Shown here piece after piece: positions 25,391 to 32,972 of a DNA stretch of 64,000 bases. The translations under genes and the position numbers were made by a program. Position 1 is the stretch's first letter. Each line of letters opens with the position of its first letter. Under the pieces are notes generated by a model that saw only the letters and a program-made list of their open reading frames with translations, was not told the DNA's origin and made no database searches. This stretch comes from Thermobacillus xylanilyticus (GTDB lineage Bacteria; Bacillota; Bacilli; Paenibacillales; Paenibacillaceae): assembly GCF_907165215.1 (NCBI RefSeq), contig NZ_CAJRAY010000043.1, positions 33,241 to 97,240 on the forward strand. Direction: 5' to 3'.

Positions 25391-26956
25391 TTATTGATTG
25401 AACAGCTCCTGCATCTTCTTGTATTCGGCCGTCGCCCAGCTTTCCAGCTTGCTGAGCCCGATGCCTTCCGCGAGCTTGAGCATGTTCTGATATGCCTGTT
25501 CCGCGGCTTCTTCCGATTCGGCCAGATAGATGCGGACTTCCTCCGTCTTCACCATCTCTGCGACCTTGTCAAAAATGACTTTCTCGTCGGTGCCGTCCTG
25601 CAGCTTCACCATGCCGATCGCGGGGTTGTGTTCCGTAATTTCCTTGATCTCCTGCAGCGCCTTCGTCGTCTGCGTGCCCGGCACGTATCCGCGCAGCCCT
25701 TCCACGATCGCGTCCGAATACAGGTACCACCATTTCAGACCTTCCGAATTGACGTAGTCGGCGTCGTTCACGTCGTAATGGAAGACCGGATAGCCGTCCG
25801 GATGCCACTCCCAGTGCTGGCCTTCGATGCCGAACATGACCAGCTCCAGGCCTTCCTTGCTGGCGAGGAACTTGATGAGCTCGATCGATTTCTGCGGGTT
25901 CTTGTTGTTCTTCGTAATATAGACTCCGGAGAACCCGGTGCCGGTGCTCAGGTTGTACGCTTCATCGGTGAGCGCCGACGGAATCATCGTGAACTGATAA
26001 TTGCCGCCCTGATTCTTCACCTTGGCGTTGTCCGCCTCCGCGACGCTGACGGTATGGCTGTGGGCGAACGCTCTGCCGGTGACCGCGTATTCGTCGTCAA
26101 TCTGGTCGTTGCTGTACGTGAAGTTCTCGGCCAGAATATAGCCGTTCCGGTACAGACTGTTCATGAATTTGTAGAACTCGAGCGCCTTCGGATGCGAGAT
26201 GATATGTTTCAATTGGCCGTCCTGCTCATGCCAGGAGCTGTGCGGCGGGATGCCGAACTGCATTTTGAAATACTGCGGAATCCATTCGATGTCCATCGTC
26301 ATCGGGACCATGTCCGGGTATTTCTGCTTCACCTGCTCCAGGACGGAGACGAAATCATCCAGCGTTTCGATCTTCGCGCCGAGCTCGTCCAGAATGTCCT
26401 GTCTCACCGCGATGCCGGGGTTGCCGTCGTTGCCCAGCGCGTAAGGGTTGCTCGCCCATTCTTCCGGGGTGGCGAAGGAATTGAGCACCGTGTACACGTT
26501 GCCGTCTTGCGCCGTGTTCACCGCCAGCCGGACCGGATCGATCTCGAAGTCCGGCGCGTACTTCTCGATCAGTTCATTCCAGGGGTACGACATGTCCGGA
26601 TTTTCCAACCGCGGCTCCCTTAACGTGAAGATCAGGTCGGGCAGATCGCCGGATGCGATCATGAGCGGCAGCTGTTCCGAATCGGCGGCGACCGTGACGT
26701 TCAGCTTGACGCCCGTCCGCTTCGTGATTTCTTCCGCGATCGATCCCGTCCAGGACCGAACCGGGTACCAGGAGTGGTTGATGAACAAGTCCAGCTCCAC
26801 GATTTCATCCTGCGATCCGGAGTCGGAGGCCGATCCGTTCTGGCCCGTCTGACCCCCGGAATTGGAGCCGGATTTCGCGTTGCCTCCTCCGCCGCATCCG
26901 GCCAGCAAGGCCAGGATGAGCGTCAGAATGAACAACGAACCCCATGTCTTTTTCAT
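25391..26956 (-). CDS. Lpl-type sugar-oligomer binding lipoprotein (ABC)
   Basis: 521 residues. Signal MKKTWGSLFILTLILALLAGC with lipobox LLAGC (Cys21) and a Gly/Ser linker. The large extracellular domain (VELDLFINHSWYP, ITKRTGVKLNVTVAADSEQLPLMIASGDLPDLIFT) is typical of the LplA-like family that pairs with LplB/LplC permeases, whose members bind larger oligosaccharides. The start is set by the signal and by GGAGGG 8 nt upstream. Third gene after the two permeases; a hairpin in the 66-nt gap before it may raise its relative expression. Confidence 0.92.
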   Translation of the reverse strand: MKKTWGSLFILTLILALLAGCGGGGNAKSGSNSGGQTGQNGSASDSGSQDEIVELDLFINHSWYPVRSWTGSIAEEITKRTGVKLNVTVAADSEQLPLMIASGDLPDLIFTLREPRLENPDMSYPWNELIEKYAPDFEIDPVRLAVNTAQDGNVYTVLNSFATPEEWASNPYALGNDGNPGIAVRQDILDELGAKIETLDDFVSVLEQVKQKYPDMVPMTMDIEWIPQYFKMQFGIPPHSSWHEQDGQLKHIISHPKALEFYKFMNSLYRNGYILAENFTYSNDQIDDEYAVTGRAFAHSHTVSVAEADNAKVKNQGGNYQFTMIPSALTDEAYNLSTGTGFSGVYITKNNKNPQKSIELIKFLASKEGLELVMFGIEGQHWEWHPDGYPVFHYDVNDADYVNSEGLKWWYLYSDAIVEGLRGYVPGTQTTKALQEIKEITEHNPAIGMVKLQDGTDEKVIFDKVAEMVKTEEVRIYLAESEEAAEQAYQNMLKLAEGIGLSKLESWATAEYKKMQELFNQ

Positions 26957-26987
26957 TCGCGAGCCCTCCATTGTCTGTGAGTTTATC

Positions 26988-27011
26988 TTATTAAAGCTTG
27001 CGCTTTAATAA
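26988..27011 (-). promoter_or_regulatory. Intercistronic inverted repeat before the binding-protein gene
   Basis: Perfect 10-bp stem TTATTAAAGC / GCTTTAATAA with a 4-nt loop, between the LplC-type stop and the binding-protein start. There is no T-tract after it, so it is more likely an mRNA-stabilising element or processing site than a terminator. Such sites often allow more binding protein than permease. Confidence 0.5.
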
Positions 27012-27022
27012 CAAATGGGAAG

Positions 27023-27895
27023 TTATTCCTTGACCGAGCCGAGCATGATGCCCGCCACGAAGTACTTCTGCAGGAACGGATACACGCAGATGATCGGAGC
27101 GATCGACACGATCATCGCGGTCACCTGCAGCGAGTAGCTGGTGACCGATGACGCGCCGGCGGCGGCCTCGATCGCCTCCTGCGGCACCCGGCTCTGGTTG
27201 ATGATCTCGATCAGCCGGTAGGACAGCGTCCGCAGATACTCTGCCCGGACGAAGTAGGCGGAATCGAGCCATGAATTCCAATGCCCGACCCCGACGAACA
27301 AAGCCATCGTGGCGATGAGCGGCTTGGAGATCGGCAGAATGATCCGATAGAAAATCTTCAGCTCGCTCGCGCCGTCCATCCACGCCGATTCCTTCAGATC
27401 ATTCGGAATCTCCCGGAAGAACGAGATCGCGATCAGCAGGAAGAACGTGTTCAGCATCCCCGGGATGATGTAAGTGGCGAACGAATTGAGCAGCCCAAGG
27501 GAGCGCAGCACAACGTAGTACGGAATCAGGCCGCCCGAGAAATACATGGCGAAGATGACCAGGGAAAAGTAAACCTTGCTGAACACCAGCCCTTTGTGCG
27601 ACAGGCCGTACGCCACCAGACAGGTGAACAGCACGCCCGTGACGGCGCCGACGACCGTCCGCGCAATGCTCATGAACAGCGCGGACAGCCATTTCGAATC
27701 GTTGAAGAACGTCTTGTAGTTCTCCAGCGTGAAATCCGAAGGCCAGAAGTATGCTCCTCCCAGGAGCGCGTCCGTGCCCGAGTTGAAAGATGTGACAAGC
27801 AGATAATAGAACGGATAGGCGGTGACGAAGAAAATGAGTGACAGCAGCAAATAGTTGACGCCGTCAAATATCCGGTCTTCCAAGCGCCCTTTCAT
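27023..27895 (-). CDS. Carbohydrate ABC transporter permease (LplC type)
   Basis: 290 residues with six membrane segments (NYLLLSLIFFVTAYPFYYLLVTSFN at the start) and the EAA loop KESAWMDGASELKIFYRIILPISKP. This loop form (AxxDGA) is that of LplC/YteP-type subunits. It pairs with the LplB-type permease encoded 19 nt upstream on the same strand. No ATPase gene is nearby. The protein is of normal length and shows no odd features. Confidence 0.92.
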   Translation of the reverse strand: MKGRLEDRIFDGVNYLLLSLIFFVTAYPFYYLLVTSFNSGTDALLGGAYFWPSDFTLENYKTFFNDSKWLSALFMSIARTVVGAVTGVLFTCLVAYGLSHKGLVFSKVYFSLVIFAMYFSGGLIPYYVVLRSLGLLNSFATYIIPGMLNTFFLLIAISFFREIPNDLKESAWMDGASELKIFYRIILPISKPLIATMALFVGVGHWNSWLDSAYFVRAEYLRTLSYRLIEIINQSRVPQEAIEAAAGASSVTSYSLQVTAMIVSIAPIICVYPFLQKYFVAGIMLGSVKE

Positions 27896-27914
27896 GATGA
27901 CCCTCCTGACGGTA

Positions 27915-28892
27915 TTAGAACAAGCTGGTTCCGGACACCTTCCTCGCGATCGCGTTGCTGGTGAAGATCAGGATGACGGAGATGACCGATTGAACCAGAT
28001 CGATGGCCGCGGCATACGAATATCGGCCCTGGGCCAGCCCGACTTTGAAGGCGTAGGTCTGCACAATCTCCGAGGTGTCGTTGTTGCCGGCATTGCCCAT
28101 CAGGAAGGCCTGGTCGAAGTTGGAACCGACGAGCCCGCCTCCGAGAATGCTTCCGATCGTCAGAATGAGCACCACGACCACCGTTCCCCGGATGCCCGGC
28201 AGCGTAATATGCCAGATCCGGGCCAGCCTTCCGGCTCCGTCGATCTGGGCCGCCTCGTAGAGCGTCGGATTGATGCCGGCGATGGCCGCCAGGAAAATGA
28301 TCGCCCACCATCCGGCTTCCTTCCACATCGCGCTGCCGACGGCCAGTCCCCAGAAATAGTTCGGGCTCGTCAGGATCGGCAGCGGTTTGTCGATCCAGCC
28401 CCAGTCCAGGAGCAATTGATTGATCAACCCGACGTTGCTGGAGAAGAAAGTGAACGACAGCCCGAGCACGACCACCCAGGAGATGAAGTGAGGCAGGTAG
28501 CTGGCGGTCTGCACCACCCTTTTGAACGCCATGTTCTTCGCTTCGTTCAGCATGATGGCGAACAGGATGGGGATCGGGAACGTGAAGATGACCTTCAGAA
28601 AGCTGAGCACCAGCGTGTTTCGCACGATGTCGTAAAATTTGTAGTCGTTGTAGAACTCGATGAAATATTTGAATCCGGCCCAGCTGCTGGTGAAAATCCC
28701 CTTGATGCCCTGCACGATGGTGTAATTTTTGAAGGCCATCAGAATGCCGAACATCGGCGTATAGGCGAAGACCAGCAAATACAGGATGCCGATCCAGACG
28801 AAGAGATGCAGGGTTCGCTGCCGTTTGAAACGCTTCCAAACAAGCGATGACCGAATCGGTTTGGCATCGGTTGTATTCGTGTCGGCGGTCAT
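27915..28892 (-). CDS. Carbohydrate ABC transporter permease (LplB type)
   Basis: 325 residues, starting MTADTNTTDAKP. The charged N-terminal tail is followed by HLFVWIGILYLLVFAYTPMFGILMAFK, six membrane segments and the EAA loop LYEAAQIDGAGRLARIWHITLPGI. The start at 28892 follows AAAGGAG at 11 nt; an earlier in-frame ATG at 29003 would lie upstream of the cre site and gives an unlikely extension. First gene of the transporter operon, controlled by the cre/promoter region at about 28978-29002. Confidence 0.9.
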   Translation of the reverse strand: MTADTNTTDAKPIRSSLVWKRFKRQRTLHLFVWIGILYLLVFAYTPMFGILMAFKNYTIVQGIKGIFTSSWAGFKYFIEFYNDYKFYDIVRNTLVLSFLKVIFTFPIPILFAIMLNEAKNMAFKRVVQTASYLPHFISWVVVLGLSFTFFSSNVGLINQLLLDWGWIDKPLPILTSPNYFWGLAVGSAMWKEAGWWAIIFLAAIAGINPTLYEAAQIDGAGRLARIWHITLPGIRGTVVVVLILTIGSILGGGLVGSNFDQAFLMGNAGNNDTSEIVQTYAFKVGLAQGRYSYAAAIDLVQSVISVILIFTSNAIARKVSGTSLF

Positions 28893-28977
28893 GGCGCAAA
28901 CACTCCTTTCACTTTTCATTGTAGGGAAGCGGCTGTTTGAAAGGCAGACATGATTTTGAAGATGCGTGTGTGCATTT

Positions 28978-29002
28978 TTTATATTGTTTGTAAGCGTTTT
29001 CA
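28978..29002 (-). promoter_or_regulatory. cre (CcpA) site overlapping the transporter promoter
   Basis: The plus strand at 28989-29002 reads TGTAAGCGTTTTCA, a perfect match to TGWAANCGNTNWCA. A minus-strand -10-like TATAAA lies at 28983-28978, with a poor -35, so CcpA bound here would block polymerase directly. It indicates carbon catabolite repression of the LplB/LplC/binding-protein operon. Confidence 0.7.
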
Positions 29003-29015
29003 TTTTTGGTTAAGA

Positions 29016-29054
29016 AAGAAAGCCCCCGGTTCCGTTTGCACGGAAACGCGGGGG
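29016..29054 (-). terminator. Terminator after the esterase pair
   Basis: Minus-strand hairpin with arms CCCCCGCGTTTCCGT and ACGGAACCGGGGG (small internal mismatch), loop GCAA, followed by CTTTCTTTCTT. It sits 7 nt downstream of the first esterase stop. Confidence 0.8.
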
Positions 29055-29061
29055 ACGCGGA

Positions 29062-30861
29062 TCAAGCCTCGCCTTGGAACAGATCCGGCAAAATGTTGTA
29101 AATGTATTGGTTCTGCCAATACCAGGTGTGCGACCCGCCCTCGGCTTCGATGAAATAGAAGTTGCCTTTGTCGAGGTTCGACGAGTAGCGGAAGACATCG
29201 TCCAGCTGCTTCATCGCTTCGATCTGCGGCTTCAGATTCGGATAAGCGATATCCTGCGTGCCCGTGGCGCTGAAGATGTAGAAATCGTGCGGCTTGTAGC
29301 CCGACTTGCGGACAACCTGCGCAAGGAACTTCGCCGTTTCCTCAGGCCGGGTGCCGCCGCTCCTTTCACCGAGCGCCCAGCTGTCGCCGCTGAGCGGGAT
29401 GTAGTATTTGAAGTAGTCCAGACCGCCCTTGGCGAACAGATGCCATGTCGTCACCGATCCCATCGAGAACCCGCCGAACGCGCGGTGAGCCCGGGACGCC
29501 TTCAAATCTTTAAGGCTTGCCGAGTTCGCGTATGTGTTGTACTTCGACTCCACCAGCGGAACAATATCGTGGATCAATTCTTCGTGGAACAGGGCGACAT
29601 CGTTCTTCCCGCCGTAGAAGGTCGGCGTCACGACGATGAGCGGCTCGATGTCGCCGCGGGCGATCATGTTGTCGATAATCTTTTTGAGCGCCCGGTTTTC
29701 GCCCGGTCCGCCGAAGAGCAGATCCTCATTCTCGCCGCCGCCGTGCATCAGATACAGCACGTTGTACTTCGTGCCTTTGTCGGATGCGTTATAGCCGTGC
29801 GGGAGATAGACGTGCAGCCGCTTCTTGTCCTTGCCGCCGTCCAGGTTCGCCGTCTCGTACGACAGCGTCTCGATCGTCCCGGGCTGGTCGCTCTCAGCCA
29901 GGTATTCGACCGGAAGCGGCGTGAAATATTTCTCGTTCGCGGCTTCTTCCGTCATCTCCAGCGCGCCGATCGCTTCCGCAAGCGCGGCATACTGTTCATC
30001 GATCTGCTGCTGCGTCACTTCCGTGCTGCCCAGCAGGCTGTCCGCGGCAATTTGAAGGACGGCATCTCTCACGACTTCCGGATTTTTGTACAGCGAGTAA
30101 TCGATGGACAGCGCTTTCTTGATCAGGTTGAGCAAATCATAGGGATTGAGACCGCTCGTCTCGCGTGCATTCTTCCCGACCAGCACAATCTCGCCGAACA
30201 GGCTCGTATCGTCCCAGGCCATGCCCGTCGAATCGAACAGATTGAGTGTGCCGACGCGTTCTTCGCCCACCGCATCGTTGATCTGCAGCTCGATGCCCAG
30301 GACGGTGCCGTTGGCCGGCTTCTTCTTGAGGGCGACCCGGGCTTCGATGACATAGCCGTCGTCCGTCTTGGTCGCAGCGGTATAGAATCGCGAGGCGTCG
30401 CCTTTGTCCACGGATTGGACGTTGTCGATGTTGACGCGGAAATGCAGATCATCCGCGCCGAATTCCCGGGTCTTGTCGTTGTTTTCGTCCAGGAAGATTT
30501 CGAGCGAATCCTGCATGTACGGCGTTCCGGACCGGGTGGACAGCTGGCCGTCCTTCACTTCCGCCAGGATGTAGAGTGCACGGTCATCCCACAGCGCCCT
30601 GAACGTTGCGCTCGCGTTGGTGTTGCCGGATGAATGCCGCGGTTGGTACGGCCGCGCCTTCTCCCATACTTCATCGATCCGGCCGTCGATGACCGGCGAT
30701 CCGAACTGGGCGATAATTCTTCCGTTCATGGATGCCTCCTTGATTTCAACCTGCGCAGCAGCCGCTCTGGCGTAATCTCCGGTCTGGATGTTGATCAGCA
30801 GCGCGCTGAATAGTGATGCCGCGGCCAATGCCGCGCCGAACCTTTTGGTTTTCCGTCTCAT
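29062..30861 (-). CDS. Secreted CBM9-CE1 esterase (feruloyl/acetyl xylan esterase-like), copy 1
   Basis: 599 residues with an N-terminal signal peptide (FGAALAAASLFSALLINI, then ARAAAAQ). Residues 45-215 form a CBM9/DOMON-like beta-sandwich (SPVIDGRIDEVWEKARPY, ATFRALWDDRALYILAEVKD, SLEIFLDENNDK). A helical linker follows. From about residue 320 comes an esterase of the D/XynZ type: VYLPHGYNASDK, NVLYLMHGGGENED, IVVTPTFYGG, GGFSMGS (nucleophile Ser466) and GGSHTWYWQ (His578). The fold is that of CE1, which removes ferulate or acetate from arabinoxylan side chains. It lies just downstream of a close paralogue (roughly 70 to 75 percent identical by eye in the esterase part), separated by 62 nt. 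Confidence 0.87.
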   Translation of the reverse strand: MRRKTKRFGAALAAASLFSALLINIQTGDYARAAAAQVEIKEASMNGRIIAQFGSPVIDGRIDEVWEKARPYQPRHSSGNTNASATFRALWDDRALYILAEVKDGQLSTRSGTPYMQDSLEIFLDENNDKTREFGADDLHFRVNIDNVQSVDKGDASRFYTAATKTDDGYVIEARVALKKKPANGTVLGIELQINDAVGEERVGTLNLFDSTGMAWDDTSLFGEIVLVGKNARETSGLNPYDLLNLIKKALSIDYSLYKNPEVVRDAVLQIAADSLLGSTEVTQQQIDEQYAALAEAIGALEMTEEAANEKYFTPLPVEYLAESDQPGTIETLSYETANLDGGKDKKRLHVYLPHGYNASDKGTKYNVLYLMHGGGENEDLLFGGPGENRALKKIIDNMIARGDIEPLIVVTPTFYGGKNDVALFHEELIHDIVPLVESKYNTYANSASLKDLKASRAHRAFGGFSMGSVTTWHLFAKGGLDYFKYYIPLSGDSWALGERSGGTRPEETAKFLAQVVRKSGYKPHDFYIFSATGTQDIAYPNLKPQIEAMKQLDDVFRYSSNLDKGNFYFIEAEGGSHTWYWQNQYIYNILPDLFQGEA

Positions 30862-30923
30862 AACGGATCGATCCTCCCCTTCCGCATCCGGTTTTGCAAC
30901 TTCGTTTTAGCTTGCCGGGTTTT

Positions 30924-32750
30924 TCAAGACTCGCCTTTGAACAGATCCGGCAAAATGTTGTAAATGAACTGATTCTGCCAATACCAGGTGTGCGTGCCGC
31001 CTTCGCCCGCGATGAAGTAGAGATTGCCTTTCGCCGGGTCCGATGAATAGGGGAACACATCGGACAACTGCCTCATCGCCTCGATCTGGTCGTGCAGTCC
31101 CGGATAAGCGAAGTCCTGCGTGCCCGCGGCGCTGAAAATGTAGTATTCATGCGGCTCGTAGCCGGATTTCCGCACCACATCCGCAAGGAATTCCGCCGTT
31201 TGCGCCGCATCGCCGCTTCCGCCCAATCCGAAACCCGCTCCGCTGAGCGGCATGTAATATTTGATGTAATCCAGGCAGTGGGCGAAAATATGCCAGGTCG
31301 TGGCCGAACCCATGGAGAACCCGCCGAATGCGCGATGGGCCCGGGATGCCTTCAGATCTTGCAAGCTTGCCGATTTCGCATAAGTATTGTACTTCGTTTC
31401 CACCAGCGGAATGATGTCTTGCAGCAGTTCTTCGTGGAAAACGGCGATATCGCCTTTTCCGCCGTAGAACGTGGGCGTGACGACGATGAGCGGTTCAATG
31501 TCCCCGTTCGCCATCATGTTGTCGAGGATCTTCTTGAGCGAACGGTTTTCGCCCGGTCCGCCGAAGAGCAGATTTTCGTTCTCGCCCATTCCATGCATCA
31601 AGTAGAGCACATTGTACCGGGTGTTCTTGTCGGAGGCGTCGTATCCGTGCGGAAGATAGACATTCACGTACTTCGTGTCCATGCCGCCGTCCGGATTGGC
31701 CGTCCGGTAGGACAGGCGTTCGATGCTCCCCGGCTTGTCGCTCAAGGCCAAATACTCGACCGGAAGCGGCGTGAAATATTTCTCGTTCGCGGCTTCTTCC
31801 GTCATCTCCAGCGCGTCGATCGCTTCCGCGAGCATGGCATACTGCTCATCGATCTGCTCCTGCGTCACATCCGCGCTGCCCAGCAGGTTTGCCGCGGCAA
31901 CCTGGAGGATGGCATCTTTGACGACGCCGGGATTCTTGTAGAGCGAGTAATCGATGGACAGCGCACGCTTCATCAGGTTGAGCAGATCATACGGATTGAG
32001 GCCGCTCTTGTCGCCGCGCTTCTTCCCGGTGAAGAAGATCTCGCCGAACAACCCCGTATCGTCCCATGCGCCTCCCGTCGGATCAAAAACATTGAGCGTG
32101 CCGATCCGTCCCGCACCTTCAGCGTCATTGACTTGCAGCTCGATGCCCGATACTGTGCCGTTGTCCGGTTTATTCTTGAGGCTGATCCGGGCTTCGACAA
32201 TATAGCCGTCATCCGTAAGCCGCGTCGCCGTGTAGAAACGGGAGCCATCACCTTTGTCAATGGTTTGGACGTTCGCAAAATTCACGCGGAACTGCAGGTC
32301 ATCCACGCCGAATTCCTTCGTCTTGTCACGGTTCTCGTCGAGGAAGATTTCCACCGAATCCTGCTCGTAGGGAAGCGGAGATTCCATGGAAAGGCTGCCG
32401 TCCGTGACTTCCGCGAGAATGTAGAGCGCATGGTCGTCCCACAGCGCTCTGAACGCTGCGGACGCCCGGGTATCCCCCGACGCATGCCGAGCCTCGACGA
32501 TCCGGGCCTTGTCCCACACCGGATCGATTTCGCCGTCAATGACGGGCGATCCGTATTGGGCGACAAGGCTGTCCCGAACATTGACAGCGCTTACGATTGT
32601 GCGCGTTCCCGACTCCGCCGCATGTGCAAGCGCTTCCCCGGACACTTCTGGTGAAGCCGCATGCACGCCGGACTGCGCGTTGAGCCCTGCCGCGCACAAG
32701 AGGGCTGCCGCGGCCCATGCCGCCGTGAACCGCTTCGCTCTTCGTCTCAT
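30924..32750 (-). CDS. Secreted CBM9-CE1 esterase, copy 2 (tandem paralogue)
   Basis: 608 residues. The signal peptide (MRRRAKRFTAAWAAAALLCAAGL) and domain order match the downstream copy: CBM9-like (SPVIDGEIDPVWDKARIVEARH, AAFRALWDDHALYILAEVTD, SVEIFLDENRDK), linker, CE1-like esterase with GGFSMGS (Ser479) and GGTHTWYWQ (His587). It differs near the active site: HIFAHCLDY replaces HLFAKGGLDY, and the following loop (AGFGLGGSGDAAQ) is shorter, so substrate preference may differ. Start 32750 follows GGGAGG by 8 nt and begins the signal. The gene is probably first in a two-gene transcript with copy 1. Confidence 0.87.
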   Translation of the reverse strand: MRRRAKRFTAAWAAAALLCAAGLNAQSGVHAASPEVSGEALAHAAESGTRTIVSAVNVRDSLVAQYGSPVIDGEIDPVWDKARIVEARHASGDTRASAAFRALWDDHALYILAEVTDGSLSMESPLPYEQDSVEIFLDENRDKTKEFGVDDLQFRVNFANVQTIDKGDGSRFYTATRLTDDGYIVEARISLKNKPDNGTVSGIELQVNDAEGAGRIGTLNVFDPTGGAWDDTGLFGEIFFTGKKRGDKSGLNPYDLLNLMKRALSIDYSLYKNPGVVKDAILQVAAANLLGSADVTQEQIDEQYAMLAEAIDALEMTEEAANEKYFTPLPVEYLALSDKPGSIERLSYRTANPDGGMDTKYVNVYLPHGYDASDKNTRYNVLYLMHGMGENENLLFGGPGENRSLKKILDNMMANGDIEPLIVVTPTFYGGKGDIAVFHEELLQDIIPLVETKYNTYAKSASLQDLKASRAHRAFGGFSMGSATTWHIFAHCLDYIKYYMPLSGAGFGLGGSGDAAQTAEFLADVVRKSGYEPHEYYIFSAAGTQDFAYPGLHDQIEAMRQLSDVFPYSSDPAKGNLYFIAGEGGTHTWYWQNQFIYNILPDLFKGES

Positions 32751-32917
32751 CCATCGCTCCTCCCATACTTGATTTTTTGCGGATAATTGGTTGCAATTTC
32801 GTTTTAGCATGCGTTGGTTCCATTTTATTCCGTCAAGCCCAAAAATACAATCACCAATTTCTTTGTCTGCGCCTGGATTTCATCCGTGCCGCCCTCCGAG
32901 CATGACGCAGACATCAA

Positions 32918-32949
32918 CGGCGGGTCCGCGCAGCCGCGCGAACCCGCCG
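32918..32949 (-). terminator. Possible terminator hairpin after the second GH95 gene
   Basis: Arms CGGCGGGT and ACCCGCCG (plus 32918-32925, 32942-32949) enclose a second short GCGC pairing, giving a strong hairpin 24 nt past the stop. The T-tract is poor (GTTGATGT), so termination may be partial. Confidence 0.45.
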
Positions 32950-32972
32950 CATTCCCGAGGGGTAATCCTCCG

